A stretch of DNA of 64,000 nucleotides from Ignatzschineria larvae DSM 13226. GTDB lineage: Bacteria > Pseudomonadota > Gammaproteobacteria > Cardiobacteriales > Wohlfahrtiimonadaceae. This document shows positions 37,801 through 48,220 of the stretch, one piece after another (the stretch's first letter is position 1; each line of letters starts with the position of its first letter). The DNA lies in contig NZ_CP150637.1 of the NCBI RefSeq assembly GCF_038500265.1, forward strand, positions 1,711,001 through 1,775,000, given 5' to 3'. The position numbers were made by a program, and so were the translations under genes. The notes under the pieces were generated by a model that searched no databases, was not told the origin of the DNA, and saw only the letters and a list, made by a program, of their open reading frames with translations.

Positions 37801-38440
37801 TAAAGTAATTTCCTATCACGTTCAAAAACAAAGATGGTGAATCCGATTAAATCTCTTATGAAATGCTAGAGTATCTATATATCCCTATCATTTAACTATC
37901 TATTTCATTTATTAACTTATCTGAAGCTATCTATCGGGGGCTCCAAACAAATAGCAACATAATTTAATCATCTTTTTCTTTGAATGCAACATTAAATCAC
38001 AAAATATCTAGTTTTAGAATCTCCAGATCAAAATCATTCTACAATGAACAGGCTGCAATTTATTCAATTGCTGTTTATGGTATTATTGCTTCCTATTGTT
38101 TTCTATACGACATAGGATTACGAGAGATACTATCCGTAGGTCAAAGGTTTTGACTAACTTCGATTGAAGGAACTTGATGAATGTCAGATTAGCGAATATT
38201 AGAAATAGCATTCAAAATGTATCAGTACGATCATCTACATTTTTTATGAGCCTCTACCTACTCAATATCAACAAACTTAAACAGCACAAACTTTAAATCG
38301 ATTAAACTGAGATAGACCAATGAGATAGACCAAAATAGATCTATATTAAACAGATCATCTAGATCATAGAGCAACATGGTCTTTGAGTTATCTTTGAGTC
38401 ATCTTTTAGAGAATATCTGCACTAAGAAACTGTATAACTT
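37801..38440. other. Spacer between kpsS and dnaE (divergent promoters)
   Basis: 640 AT-rich bases with no credible gene. A 13-bp direct repeat lies at 38309-38334 (GAGATAGACCAAT then GAGATAGACCAAA), and CTTTGAGTTAT/CTTTGAGTCAT occurs near 38390. No ops-like element is visible upstream of kpsS. It marks the border between the capsule locus and core genes. Confidence 0.5.
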
Positions 38441-41400
38441 ATGACATTTACACACTTTAATCTTCATACTGAATTCTCCCTTGTGGATGGTATTATCCGC
38501 ATCAAACCGCTCTTTAGTGCACTTAAAGAGATGGGAATGACCGCGGTGGCACTCACCGATCTTGGCAATGAGTTTGGGGCTATTAAGTTCTATAAAACAG
38601 CGATGCAATCGGGGATTAAACCGATCTTTGGCTCCGATTGTCTCTTAGCAGAGGGGAATGATGATCTCGGTAAAATCACCATTATTGCGCAAAATTATAC
38701 GGGCTATCTCAATCTTGCGGAGCTTTTAAGCTATGGTTATCGTAGTCATCAGATTCGCGGTGTACCGCATATTACTTATGAGAAACTGCAGGAATACGCT
38801 GACGGGCTGATTGTCATTGTCGCCAAAGAGAGTCCGGTAGGCAGAGCGCTACTCAATCAAGGTACCGAAAGTGCTACTGCGCTACTGAAACAACATTTCT
38901 CCGCTTTTCTTCCTGATCGCCTCTATATTGGGCTTAAACGTCTCGGGCAAGAGAATGATGAGCGCTTTATTACAGAAGTATTACCGATTGCAGAATCACT
39001 GCAACTGCCGGTGATTGCCATTAATGATGTGCGCTTTATGCAGGAGAGCGATTTTGATGCGCATGAGATCCGCACTTGTATTCAATCAGGGCATACCATG
39101 CTCGATCCGAATCGCCCGAAAAACTACTCACCGCAACAATATCTGCGCTCCATTGCCGAGATGGAAGCATTATTTCATGATATTCCCGAAGCGATGATCA
39201 ATAGTGCGGAACTGGCGAAACGTTGTACGGTTGAGCTCATTCTTAATAAACCGCAACTCCCGGCATTCCCCATTCCTGAGGGGATGACTATTGAAGAGTT
39301 TTTTCGCGCGGAATCTTACCAAGGATTAGAAGAGCGTATCGGTGCGAAAACAGAGGAGAATCAGCACTATTGGGAGCGACTCGATACAGAGTTAAATGTC
39401 ATCAATAATATGGGCTTCCCGGGTTACTTCCTGATCGTTGCCGACTTTATTCAATGGGCAAAAGATAATGCGATTCCTGTAGGTCCAGGACGTGGATCAG
39501 GGGCAGGTTCCCTTGTGGCTTGGGCACTTAAAATCACCGATCTTGATCCGCTACCTTATGATCTTCTCTTTGAACGCTTTTTGAATCCTGAACGGGTCTC
39601 AATGCCGGACTTCGACGTTGACTTCTGTATGGAAGGCCGAGATCGTGTGATTGAGTATGTTGCCCATAAATATGGACGGGAAGCGGTCTCACAGATTGCA
39701 ACCCATGGGACAATGGCGGCTAAAGCGGTGATTCGAGATGTAGGGCGCGCGTTGGGGCATCCTTATGGTTTTGTCGATCGTATCGCCAAACTGATCCCGA
39801 TGGATCTCGGCATTACCCTCGAAAAAGCATTGATGCAAGAGCCGGAACTCTTTGATCTCTATAAAGAGGATGAAGAGGTTAAAATCCTGATCGATTTCGC
39901 TAAACAGCTCGAGGGATTATCCAAATCAGTGGGTCGCCACGCCGGCGGCGTTGTGATTGCACCGACTAAATTAACCGACTTTTCCCCACTCTATTGTGAG
40001 GAAGGATCAGCGGCGCTCGTCACACAATATGATAAAGATGATATTGAAGCGGCCGGCCTTGTGAAATTTGACTTCTTAGGCTTACGTACGCTCACCATTA
40101 TCGATTGGGCACTCAAAAATATTGAGTATAATCGGGGTATTAAAGTGGATCTTCACACAATGCCTCTTGATGATAAAGCCACTTTTCAACTCCTCAAAGC
40201 TTGCCAAACCACATCGGTTTTCCAGCTAGAATCAAGGGGGATGAAGGATCTTCTTCGCCGGTTACAGCCGGATAACTTTGAAGATATCATCGCCTTAGTA
40301 GCCCTCTTTCGCCCAGGGCCACTAGAATCAGGGATGGTGGAGGACTTTATCAATCGTAAACATGGTCGAGAAGAGGTGATCTACCCATTTCCTGAGCTTG
40401 AGCCGGTACTCAAACCCACTTATGGGGTTATTGTCTACCAAGAGCAGGTGATGCAGATCTCCCAAATTATCGGGAATTATAGCTTAGGCGGTGCGGACTT
40501 ACTGCGCCGAGCGATGGGGAAAAAGCTCCCGGAAGAGATGGAGAAACAGCGCTCACTCTTTATGGCCGGTGCAGAGACTTTAGGGTTTGATGCAGAAAAA
40601 GCCGGTCGTCTCTTTGATCTGATGGAAAAATTCGCAGGTTACGGCTTTAACAAATCGCACTCGGCGGCTTATGCCCTACTCTCTTATCAAACGGCTTATC
40701 TCAAAGAACATTATCCTGCTGAATTTATGGCGGCAGTACTCTCGGCGGATCTCGATCATACTGAAAAGATCATCATCATTATTGATGAAGTGAAAGAGAT
40801 GAAGATTCCGATTATTCGCCCAAGTGTGAATGAATCGAGCTATCAATTTACCGTCAATCAAGCCGGTGCAATTATCTATGGTTTAGGCGCGCTCAAAGGA
40901 TATGGGAAAGCAGCCGCGCTACAACTAATCGAAGAACGGGAAGAGAATGGTCCATATCGTGATCTATTTGATTTCTGTCGCCGAGTGGATCTCTCTAAAA
41001 CATCCAAACGCGCTATCGAAATTCTCATACGCGCCGGCGCATTAGATTGTTTAGAGCCTAATCTAAAAACTGTGAGTGATCGGGCGGCTTATCGTGCGCA
41101 GTTATTAGCAACCATGCCGGAAGCGATTCGTCTTGCCGATCAACATCGTAAAAATGAATCTTCAGGTCAAGGGGATATCTTCGGGCTATTTGATGATATG
41201 CCGGCGGAGGAGCCCCAATACAGCTTACAACCTGCAATTCCGATGAGCGATAATGAGCTGCTCCATGATGAAAAATCGGTATTAGGTTTCTTCTTTACCG
41301 CACATCCTGTAGATCAATATCGCCAAGAGATTGAAGCGATGACTACAACCTCTTTGACGAAACTCAAGGAGATGCCGGAACCGCAATATCACTCAAGGGC

Positions 41401-41920
41401 TGTCGATGATAGTGTCATGATTGGTGGTTTAGTGACAGCTTTCTATACGCGCATCAGTAAAGCTGGCAATAAGCTCTATTTTGTTGTGCTCGATGATGGA
41501 CGTTCGCGGGCTGAAATTCGTCTCTTTGAAGAGATGATTCAAAGTTTCGAAGCGCCTATTGAGAATGATACGATCCTCTTTATTCAAGGAGGTTACAATT
41601 GGGATTCCTTCAACAATGCCATGACGCTACGGGCAACGGCGCTTCACTCTCTAGAATCGATGCGTCAACGTCATGCAAAATATCTGATGATCGAAAATCA
41701 TAAGCCTATTTCACCGCAGGATTTAGCCCAACTATTTGCGCAGCTCACTCCGTATCGGGATGATAATGGATTACAGCTTATCTTCAAATATCACAGCCCG
41801 GATAGTGCCGGTATTTTGCAACTAGAAGAGTTCCGCATTTTACCGCAAGAGACGATACTTACAGAATTAAAACGCAACTTTTATCATAACTTACGATTTA
41901 CCATCGGTTATGGTCAATAA
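38441..41920 (+). CDS. dnaE: DNA polymerase III alpha subunit
   Basis: The 1159-residue replicative polymerase. Domains: PHP (1-~270; FTHFNLHTEFSLVDG), palm/catalytic region with GRGSGAGSLVAWALKI and the catalytic carboxylates in PDFDVDFC (about 387-394), fingers (RPGPLESGMV, YGVIVYQEQVMQ), a helix-hairpin-helix (~800-870), an OB fold (~985-1060) and a C-terminal tau-binding part. Length equals that of E. coli DnaE (1160). The start has no obvious ribosome binding site, but the fold begins within five residues. It is not next to the lpxA/accA genes found beside dnaE in enterics. Confidence 0.97.
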   Translation: MTFTHFNLHTEFSLVDGIIRIKPLFSALKEMGMTAVALTDLGNEFGAIKFYKTAMQSGIKPIFGSDCLLAEGNDDLGKITIIAQNYTGYLNLAELLSYGYRSHQIRGVPHITYEKLQEYADGLIVIVAKESPVGRALLNQGTESATALLKQHFSAFLPDRLYIGLKRLGQENDERFITEVLPIAESLQLPVIAINDVRFMQESDFDAHEIRTCIQSGHTMLDPNRPKNYSPQQYLRSIAEMEALFHDIPEAMINSAELAKRCTVELILNKPQLPAFPIPEGMTIEEFFRAESYQGLEERIGAKTEENQHYWERLDTELNVINNMGFPGYFLIVADFIQWAKDNAIPVGPGRGSGAGSLVAWALKITDLDPLPYDLLFERFLNPERVSMPDFDVDFCMEGRDRVIEYVAHKYGREAVSQIATHGTMAAKAVIRDVGRALGHPYGFVDRIAKLIPMDLGITLEKALMQEPELFDLYKEDEEVKILIDFAKQLEGLSKSVGRHAGGVVIAPTKLTDFSPLYCEEGSAALVTQYDKDDIEAAGLVKFDFLGLRTLTIIDWALKNIEYNRGIKVDLHTMPLDDKATFQLLKACQTTSVFQLESRGMKDLLRRLQPDNFEDIIALVALFRPGPLESGMVEDFINRKHGREEVIYPFPELEPVLKPTYGVIVYQEQVMQISQIIGNYSLGGADLLRRAMGKKLPEEMEKQRSLFMAGAETLGFDAEKAGRLFDLMEKFAGYGFNKSHSAAYALLSYQTAYLKEHYPAEFMAAVLSADLDHTEKIIIIIDEVKEMKIPIIRPSVNESSYQFTVNQAGAIIYGLGALKGYGKAAALQLIEEREENGPYRDLFDFCRRVDLSKTSKRAIEILIRAGALDCLEPNLKTVSDRAAYRAQLLATMPEAIRLADQHRKNESSGQGDIFGLFDDMPAEEPQYSLQPAIPMSDNELLHDEKSVLGFFFTAHPVDQYRQEIEAMTTTSLTKLKEMPEPQYHSRAVDDSVMIGGLVTAFYTRISKAGNKLYFVVLDDGRSRAEIRLFEEMIQSFEAPIENDTILFIQGGYNWDSFNNAMTLRATALHSLESMRQRHAKYLMIENHKPISPQDLAQLFAQLTPYRDDNGLQLIFKYHSPDSAGILQLEEFRILPQETILTELKRNFYHNLRFTIGYGQ

Positions 41921-41996
41921 TTGATAGAGAAAGAACTTGGGAAAAAGAAAACCTAGGTAAGATAGAGCATGAGAAATAGAAGATGGAGCGCCCAAG

Positions 41997-42710
41997 ATGA
42001 AATTTAATCCCCCTTTAGTGAAAGCGACTTTTCTCAAACGTTATCGCCGATTTTTGGTGGATATAGAGACAGACAATGGAGAGATAATCACGATTCATTG
42101 CCCTAATACCGGCTCGATGATGAATTGTCTACTCCCTAATAGCCCTGCTTGGTACTTACCTTCCAGCGATCCCGATCGTAAGACCAAAGGAACTTGGGTC
42201 ATTGCCACGACGCCTTTTAATCGTATTGCGAATGTCAATACCCATTATGCGAATACGCTGGTAGAAGAAGCCCTTGAAGCCGGCATTATTGATCTTGGTA
42301 AACCCTATGTGAAACTCCAACGAGAAGTGAAATATGGTGCTGAAAACTCTCGAATTGATCTCTGTTTAACCCACGAAGATGCAACGCAAACCTATATCGA
42401 GGTCAAGAGTGTTACACTCGGATTTGAAGAGAACAAGATCGCCGCATTCCCTGATGCCGTCACAACACGTGGCACTAAACATCTCCGGGAACTCATAGCC
42501 CTCGCCGAAGCGGGAACACGCACCGTATTGATCTTCTGCGTTAATTTAAGCGATATTGAAGCCGTTCGCCCCGCCGATGAAATCGATTCCGCCTACGGCA
42601 AAGCATTACGCCTTGCGATAGAAAAAGGCGTTGAAGTACGCGCCTATCGCACACAGATGAGCTCTGAAGAGATTGTAATTACTGATGAAATACCGGTGAT
42701 TGTGGAATGA
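41997..42710 (+). CDS. sfsA: SfsA family DNA-binding/nuclease-like protein
   Basis: A 237-residue SfsA. The N-terminal OB fold (VKATFLKRYRRFLVDIET) is followed by HCPNTGSM and the nuclease-like core ENSRIDLCL and YIEVKSVTL, carrying acidic metal-ligand candidates. E. coli SfsA affects maltose gene expression and binds DNA; its true role is unsettled. It follows dnaE by 76 bases in the same direction and is closed by a terminator. Confidence 0.93.
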   Translation: MKFNPPLVKATFLKRYRRFLVDIETDNGEIITIHCPNTGSMMNCLLPNSPAWYLPSSDPDRKTKGTWVIATTPFNRIANVNTHYANTLVEEALEAGIIDLGKPYVKLQREVKYGAENSRIDLCLTHEDATQTYIEVKSVTLGFEENKIAAFPDAVTTRGTKHLRELIALAEAGTRTVLIFCVNLSDIEAVRPADEIDSAYGKALRLAIEKGVEVRAYRTQMSSEEIVITDEIPVIVE

Positions 42711-42731
42711 TAGATTCGAAGAGTAATATAA

Positions 42732-42761
42732 AAAAGAGCGCTTTACTTAAACGCTCTTTCC
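42732..42761. terminator. Bidirectional terminator between sfsA and apt
   Basis: AAAGAGCG and CGCTCTTT pair across a 10-11 base loop, with A and T runs on the outer sides; it serves the two converging genes. Confidence 0.85.
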
Positions 42762-42786
42762 TCTTAAGAATCTCTACATTCCCTAA

Positions 42787-43305
42787 TTAACTCTCATAAC
42801 TCAATAATGAGTAGACATTGTGCCCTTCTAGTACATTCGGGCCATGAAGATAGAGAAGATCTGCTAAGAAACAGATGCCAGTAATAGTGGCATTCTCCTT
42901 ACCCACCATTTCGATAATGGCTTGAATCGTGCCACCGGTTGCAAGTACATCATCGAGAATAACGACTTTATCCCCTTCGTGAACATCACCTTTATGCATC
43001 TCTTGATAATTATTACCATATTCTAAAGAGTAAGCGACTTTGTGCGCTTCTCGTGGGAGCTTGCCAGGTTTACGGACTAAGACAAGGCGTTTACTGGTAT
43101 TAAAAGCAACAGGTGCGGCGAAGATAAACCCGCGAGCCTCAGGGGCGACAATCACATCGGCATCGCATGATTGTACAAATTCACTCATTTTTTCAATCAC
43201 ATATTTAAAGGCCTCCACATTATTCAAAAGTGGGGTTACATCCTTAAAATCAACGCCTTCAGCTGGAAAGTCTTGAATGCGAGCGATATATTGTTTGATG
43301 TCCAT
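42787..43305 (-). CDS. apt: Adenine phosphoribosyltransferase
   Basis: A 172-residue purine-salvage enzyme, making AMP from adenine and PRPP. The PRPP loop is VVILDDVLATGGT (about 118-130); the IAPEARGF-type flap region reads VAPEARGFIFAAPVA, and the purine hood KPGKLPREAHKVAYSLEYG. Normal length. It stands alone, converging on sfsA with a shared terminator. Confidence 0.96.
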   Translation of the reverse strand: MDIKQYIARIQDFPAEGVDFKDVTPLLNNVEAFKYVIEKMSEFVQSCDADVIVAPEARGFIFAAPVAFNTSKRLVLVRKPGKLPREAHKVAYSLEYGNNYQEMHKGDVHEGDKVVILDDVLATGGTIQAIIEMVGKENATITGICFLADLLYLHGPNVLEGHNVYSLLSYES

Positions 43306-43573
43306 ACAAAAGTGTCCTAATCGAATAAAATTAAAAATTGATGAGAAATCATAGTGAATGCCTACTATAACGAATGATATTCAATAAATGCAATATCCTA
43401 TTGGGTAGATCATATTGCAAATCCATGTTGTAAATCAAATACTCGCTATATGAGCTAACTACTAAATTACAAACAATATTCACTATATCATTTTCCACAT
43501 TATTCGTCAGTTCACTAAGCAGAAATTCTAGGGAGAATGTTAAAGATCTTAGAGTTTCGATTATTACCTATTA

Positions 43574-43780
43574 TTACACCAGCTCAATATACTCAAGCTC
43601 TTCTGGCGTTAAAGATTCATACCAATCTTCGCCGAAGAGCTCACAGGGATGCTGTGAACGTTCGCTTCCATTACCACACATCATCTTATCGGCGGCGCAC
43701 AAGCGATCACAGCCCCAACAGATCCGTTCAGGGCGCTTAGGATTTTTAGGGATTCGCTGCTTTTTCCGAGGATTTTGCAT
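43574..43780 (-). CDS. DUF3079 small cysteine-rich protein
   Basis: A 68-residue protein matching DUF3079: PERICWGCDRLCAADKMMCGNGSERSQHPCELFGEDWYE. Four to five cysteines in CxxCxxxC...C spacing suggest a metal site. The function of the family is unknown. AGGAG lies 7 bases before the ATG. It is flanked by apt and lipA, with no obvious operon. Confidence 0.88.
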   Translation of the reverse strand: MQNPRKKQRIPKNPKRPERICWGCDRLCAADKMMCGNGSERSQHPCELFGEDWYESLTPEELEYIELV

Positions 43781-44077
43781 CGTCGCTCCTTTAGTAATAC
43801 ATTGCAGATAAATAGAGATATTAAACTAAATATCTTGAATAAAATCTCTTGGATAAAAACACCTAAATAAAAATATTGTATAACACAAAAATTTTATCCT
43901 TTCTCATGATGATCATGATGACAAGGGATAGAGATTAAGGCAAGGATTATAGAGAAATTATATCGTAAACTCATTATGTTACAAAAATTCAAATTGATTA
44001 GAGAGGTTAGTGGCTTAACAATCAATCGTTCCCTGTTATACTGTTTGACAATTGATAATAGGTAGGACTTAAGTAAA

Positions 44078-45046
44078 ATGACAACAACGACAACTGAACA
44101 AAAACAAGGCCGATTAGCACAAGGGGAAAAACTTCGTGGTGCAGATAAAACTGCGCGAATCCCTATTAAAGTAATCTCTGTACCGAAAGAGGAGCGGATA
44201 CCGAAACCTAAATGGATTCGGGCGAAGATACCATCAGGAAAGCGCTTTGATGAAATTACCTCTATATTACGGGAGCATAAACTGCACTCGGTTTGCGAAG
44301 AAGCGGCTTGCCCGAATATTGGTGAGTGTTTCAATCAAGGTACTGCCACCTTTATGATTATGGGCGATATCTGTACTCGCCGCTGCCCATTTTGTGATGT
44401 GGCTCATGGTCGTCCTAATCCACTTGATAGCGAAGAGCCGAAACGCCTCGCGCAATCAGTGAAACTCGTCAATTTAGATTATGTTGTCATTACCTCTGTG
44501 GATCGGGATGATCTGCGTGATGGTGGCGCCGGGCACTTTGCCGATTGTATTCGGGAGATTCGGACAGTTTCGCCAAAGACCAAAATTGAGATTCTAGTAC
44601 CCGATTTCCGCGGACGTATGGATATCGCGATCGATATCTTAACGGAAACACCGCCAGATGTTCTTAATCACAACATGGAAACGGTACCAAGACTCTATAA
44701 GCAAGTTCGCCCCGGTGCAGATTATATGCATTCGCTTGAACTGCTCAAAAAATTCAAAGCTCGTAACCCGGAAGTCCCCACAAAATCTGGGCTCATGGTT
44801 GGTGTTGGTGAAAGTGATGAAGAGATGATCGAAGTGATGGAGATGATGCGAGCACACGATATTGAGATGATCACCATCGGACAATACCTCCAACCGTCCG
44901 GAGGGCATCTTGCCGTCGAGCGTTACGTGACACCTGAGACATTTAAGATGTATGAAGATACGGCGTATAAGCTAGGCTTTAAGCTTGCCCATATCGGCCC
45001 TATGGTACGCTCAAGCTATCATGCCGGCGATAAGACGCTTGTGTAA
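44078..45046 (+). CDS. lipA: Lipoyl synthase
   Basis: A 322-residue radical-SAM enzyme inserting two sulfurs into octanoyl groups of lipoyl domains. The auxiliary cluster is ligated by C73, C78 and C84 ([12 protein letters not shown]), and the radical-SAM cluster by CTRRCPFC (C99, C103, C106). The C-terminal RSSYHAGD supplies the conserved serine. AGGACTTAAG precedes the start. Unlike in E. coli, lipB is not upstream; the 297-base spacer before it shows no gene. Confidence 0.97.
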   Translation: MTTTTTEQKQGRLAQGEKLRGADKTARIPIKVISVPKEERIPKPKWIRAKIPSGKRFDEITSILREHKLHSVCEEAACPNIGECFNQGTATFMIMGDICTRRCPFCDVAHGRPNPLDSEEPKRLAQSVKLVNLDYVVITSVDRDDLRDGGAGHFADCIREIRTVSPKTKIEILVPDFRGRMDIAIDILTETPPDVLNHNMETVPRLYKQVRPGADYMHSLELLKKFKARNPEVPTKSGLMVGVGESDEEMIEVMEMMRAHDIEMITIGQYLQPSGGHLAVERYVTPETFKMYEDTAYKLGFKLAHIGPMVRSSYHAGDKTLV

Positions 45047-45112
45047 CTATTTGTTATTTAGCAATTTTATATCATACTACAATTCTATTACATCTTAATA
45101 AAGGAAGTACTT

Positions 45113-46381
45113 ATGTCGATGATAGATTACTGGAACAAACTCGGTCAAAAGGCGCGCAGTGCTGCTGAAAAACTACTCCTTGCTAATTCTGGGCAGAAAA
45201 ATGCCCTGCTCCAAGCACTCTATGATGAGATTATCAGCCATAGTGCTGAAATTGAAGCGGCGAATCTGCAAGATATTGCAGCTGCCAAAGTAGCCCAACT
45301 TGATGCGGCATTTATCGATCGACTGCAATTGACGACTAACCGCATTGAAGCGATGGCGGAGGGTGTCAAAGAGATGATTGCGCTCCCCGATCCTGTCGGT
45401 GAAATGACCGATATTAAAGTGCGCCCTTCCGGCATTCAAGTAGGGAAAATGCGAGTACCATTAGGTGTCATTGGCATTATTTATGAGTCTCGCCCTAATG
45501 TCACGATCGATGCAGCGGCCCTTTGCTTGAAATCTGGTAATGCGGCGATTTTACGCGGTGGTTCTGAAGCCTTTCATACTAATCAATATTTAGCGACTCT
45601 ACTCGCTAAAGCGCTTGAAAAAGTGGGATTGCCGGCAGAGGCAGTACAAGTCATCAATACTACTGATCGGGCAATCGTAGATCTTATGATTACCTCTAAT
45701 CAATATATCGATGTGATCATTCCTCGAGGCGGAAAATCCCTTGTTGAGCGAATTAATGCCAAAGCCACTGTGCCGGTGATCAAACATCTTGATGGCATTT
45801 GCCATACTTATGTCGATAATGAAGCTGATTTAGAGAAAGCTTGGCGTGTAGTCGATAATGCTAAAACACAGCGATATGCACCTTGTAACACTCTAGAGAC
45901 ACTTCTGATTCATGAGAAGATCCTCAAGCCTTTTCTGCCGGAGATGGCGACCATTCTGGTCGAGAAAGGCGTTGAAGTACGCGCTTGTGATCGAGCCCTA
46001 ACACTCCTCAAAGAGCATAATATTCCGGCGATTATCGCCACAGAAGAGGATTGGCATACAGAATATTTAGCGCCGATTATCTCCATTAAAGTTGTGAAAT
46101 CGATGGAAGAGGCGATCGCTCATATTAATCATTATGGCTCTCATCATACCGATGTGATTTTGACAGAAAATTACAGCAAAGCCACCTATTTCCTGAGAGC
46201 CGTAGATTCTGCTTGTGTCATGATCAATGCATCTTCCCGCTTCTGTGATGGTTTTGAATTTGGTCTTGGTGCCGAGATTGGAATCTCAACCGATAAGATT
46301 CATGTGCGAGGTCCTGTGGGATTAGAGGGATTAACCTCTCAAAAATATATCGTCTTAGGGCATGGCGAAATTCGTACTTAA
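45113..46381 (+). CDS. proA: Gamma-glutamyl phosphate reductase
   Basis: A 422-residue aldehyde-dehydrogenase-fold enzyme, second step of proline synthesis, reducing gamma-glutamyl phosphate to the semialdehyde. The catalytic cysteine lies in [13 protein letters not shown] (about residue 262); [14 protein letters not shown] and [18 protein letters not shown] are the conserved ProA motifs. AAGGAAG precedes the ATG. No proB is adjacent. A 16-bp tandem repeat begins within the last codons and runs past the stop. Confidence 0.97.
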   Translation: MSMIDYWNKLGQKARSAAEKLLLANSGQKNALLQALYDEIISHSAEIEAANLQDIAAAKVAQLDAAFIDRLQLTTNRIEAMAEGVKEMIALPDPVGEMTDIKVRPSGIQVGKMRVPLGVIGIIYESRPNVTIDAAALCLKSGNAAILRGGSEAFHTNQYLATLLAKALEKVGLPAEAVQVINTTDRAIVDLMITSNQYIDVIIPRGGKSLVERINAKATVPVIKHLDGICHTYVDNEADLEKAWRVVDNAKTQRYAPCNTLETLLIHEKILKPFLPEMATILVEKGVEVRACDRALTLLKEHNIPAIIATEEDWHTEYLAPIISIKVVKSMEEAIAHINHYGSHHTDVILTENYSKATYFLRAVDSACVMINASSRFCDGFEFGLGAEIGISTDKIHVRGPVGLEGLTSQKYIVLGHGEIRT

Positions 46382-46422
46382 TCAATTCGTACCTTAATCA
46401 ATTCGTACCTTAATCAATTCAT
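46369..46422. repeat. 16-bp tandem repeat spanning the proA stop
   Basis: ATTCGTACCTTAATCA is repeated in tandem: a 15-base form containing the proA stop codon, two full copies, then a degenerating fourth (ATTCATATTTC). The repeats look like serial duplication of the gene's final codons. Confidence 0.85.
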
Positions 46423-46582
46423 ATTTCTGGATGACTTGAATATTGTCAGAATCGCCCCTATTAAGTTCTGTGTCACAAAAGATTACGCGGTATCACGATC
46501 TCGATCAAACTTCGGCGATAATCTGCACCTTTTATCAATAACTGCTAAAATAACTTCGTATTTTAACTAGGAGTACATAACA

Positions 46583-46915
46583 ATGACAGAACAAGCAACA
46601 CTTGACAAAATCCATCGCCAAGTTACAGAAAATCCTGTGGTGATCTATATGAAAGGTAGTCCACAATTCCCGATGTGTGGTTTTTCAAGCCGTGCAGCAC
46701 AAGCATTAGCAGACACAGGTCTTCCTTTCTCATTCGTAAATGTGATGGATGATCCTGCTATTTTTGAATGTTTACCTAAATATGCAGAATGGCCTACATT
46801 CCCACAAATCTACATCGGTGGCGAATTAGTCGGCGGATGCGATATCGTTTTAGAATTAGCAGAGCGCAATGAGCTCAAGCAGATGATGAACGAAGCGATT
46901 GAAAATCAACAATAA
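46583..46915 (+). CDS. grxD: Monothiol glutaredoxin (Grx4)
   Basis: A 110-residue CGFS-type glutaredoxin. The active site CGFS is at 32-35 with a single cysteine; WPTFPQIYIGGELVGGCDI is the glutathione-binding and cluster-interface part. Such proteins carry [2Fe-2S] clusters with glutathione and deliver them to targets including BolA partners. TAGGAG precedes the start; a terminator follows. No bolA is adjacent. Confidence 0.96.
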   Translation: MTEQATLDKIHRQVTENPVVIYMKGSPQFPMCGFSSRAAQALADTGLPFSFVNVMDDPAIFECLPKYAEWPTFPQIYIGGELVGGCDIVLELAERNELKQMMNEAIENQQ

Positions 46916-46998
46916 GAATCTGTAATAAGAACTTGTGATAGTCGATATTCGTAATTGTTTCATTGAATATCACAAATATCACATTTTAAAAGATCCTC

Positions 46999-47028
46999 AA
47001 AAGACCCATTGCAAAATGGGTCTTTTGT
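46999..47028 (+). terminator. Terminator after grxD
   Basis: AAAAGACCCATT pairs with AATGGGTCTTTT around GCAA, then a T-rich tail. A compact strong hairpin. Confidence 0.92.
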
Positions 47029-47189
47029 TATATCCCTGAGCAAATAGCGATCATATTTCAAAGTGCTACGATAATTTGCGCAACAAATTGCATGAGAATC
47101 GATAACACATCACATCAATACCTCGCTATAATAGCCTCAAACATCTATTATAAAGATATCGGTCAGTCATTAGTGGTAAGGAGTCAACC

Positions 47190-47822
47190 ATGAAACAAGT
47201 ATTTGAAATTAAACATCCTCTTGTCGTCCATAAGATCGGCAAGATGCGTAAAGCAGAGATCTCTACTAAAGATTTTAGAGAGCTTGCGTCTGAAATAGCG
47301 CAATTATTGGCGTATGAAGCAACTAAAGATTTAGAAACTGAAAAACGCACCATTCAAGGCTGGGCCGGTGATGTTGAAGTTGAACAGATTAAAGGGAAAA
47401 AGATTACGATCGTTCCTATTCTTCGTGCGGGTATCGGCATGCAGCAAGGTGTTTTAGAGCTTATTCCTGGTGCTCGTGTTTCCGTTGTCGGATTTGAGCG
47501 TGATCATGAGACATTAGAGCCTCGTGCTTACTATCAGAAGCTCACAACTCATATGGAAGATCGAACAGCGCTTATTATTGACCCTATGCTTGCCACCGGC
47601 GGCACAGCCATTGCAACCATCGATCTACTTAAAAAGGCGGGTTGTAAACATATCAAAGCCCTCTTTTTAGTCGCCGCACCTGAGGGGATTGCGAAACTCC
47701 ATGAGAAGCACCCTGATGTGGATATCTATACTGCTTCTGTCGATCAAGGGCTCAATGAAGATGCTTATATTCTTCCTGGTCTTGGCGATGCCGGCGATAA
47801 GATTTTCGGCACTGTAGAGTAG
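47190..47822 (+). CDS. upp: Uracil phosphoribosyltransferase
   Basis: A 210-residue pyrimidine-salvage enzyme forming UMP from uracil and PRPP. The PRPP loop is [21 protein letters not shown] (about 129-149); [19 protein letters not shown] and the C-terminal [22 protein letters not shown] uracil-binding flap are typical. AAGGAG precedes the start. No uraA permease is next to it. Confidence 0.97.
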   Translation: MKQVFEIKHPLVVHKIGKMRKAEISTKDFRELASEIAQLLAYEATKDLETEKRTIQGWAGDVEVEQIKGKKITIVPILRAGIGMQQGVLELIPGARVSVVGFERDHETLEPRAYYQKLTTHMEDRTALIIDPMLATGGTAIATIDLLKKAGCKHIKALFLVAAPEGIAKLHEKHPDVDIYTASVDQGLNEDAYILPGLGDAGDKIFGTVE

Positions 47823-48220
47823 ATCTAAGCGTCTTATCCCTCGCTTGAATCAATCCGCTGAATCTCATGAAACGTTGATTGATTCAAGCTTATACTAATC
47901 GATAGCCTTATGTGCGCTAATAGCATTACTACTGAGATTAACAATTCATCGCCCTTAGTAAGTTAACCCTATCAGCTTATGAAGACCAAGCCATAGAAAA
48001 AACGCCTTTATAACTTCTATAAATTTTTTGACATTTCTTGGTTTTTTCATTTTTTCACGTTACCGATCTGACTCAATTTCTCTGAAAATCCCCATTTTAA
48101 CGATCTCTTGTACTATAATATAATCAGCTAGTTACGATTATTTGTTTAAAATTCGGCCCATTTAAAGGATAATAGAACCTTCATTCCCTTTTACACCATT
48201 TGTAAAGAGACGAGATATAT
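47823..48220. other. Spacer after upp with a 13-bp inverted repeat
   Basis: GCTTGAATCAATC (47843-47855) and GATTGATTCAAGC (47877-47889) are perfect reverse complements around 21 bases. They could terminate upp, although no T run follows. A TATAAT box at 48114-48119 is a plausible -10 for slt, without a convincing -35. Nothing else is seen in this 398-base spacer. Confidence 0.5.

Noticed and set aside
37801-38440. ops/JUMPstart element upstream of kpsS
   Set aside because: No GCGGTAG core is found in this spacer in the kpsS direction; the only good match is in the kpsE leader.
43894-44334. 146-codon minus-strand frame over the lipA start
   Set aside because: It is antisense to the well-supported lipA gene and shows no recognizable sequence.
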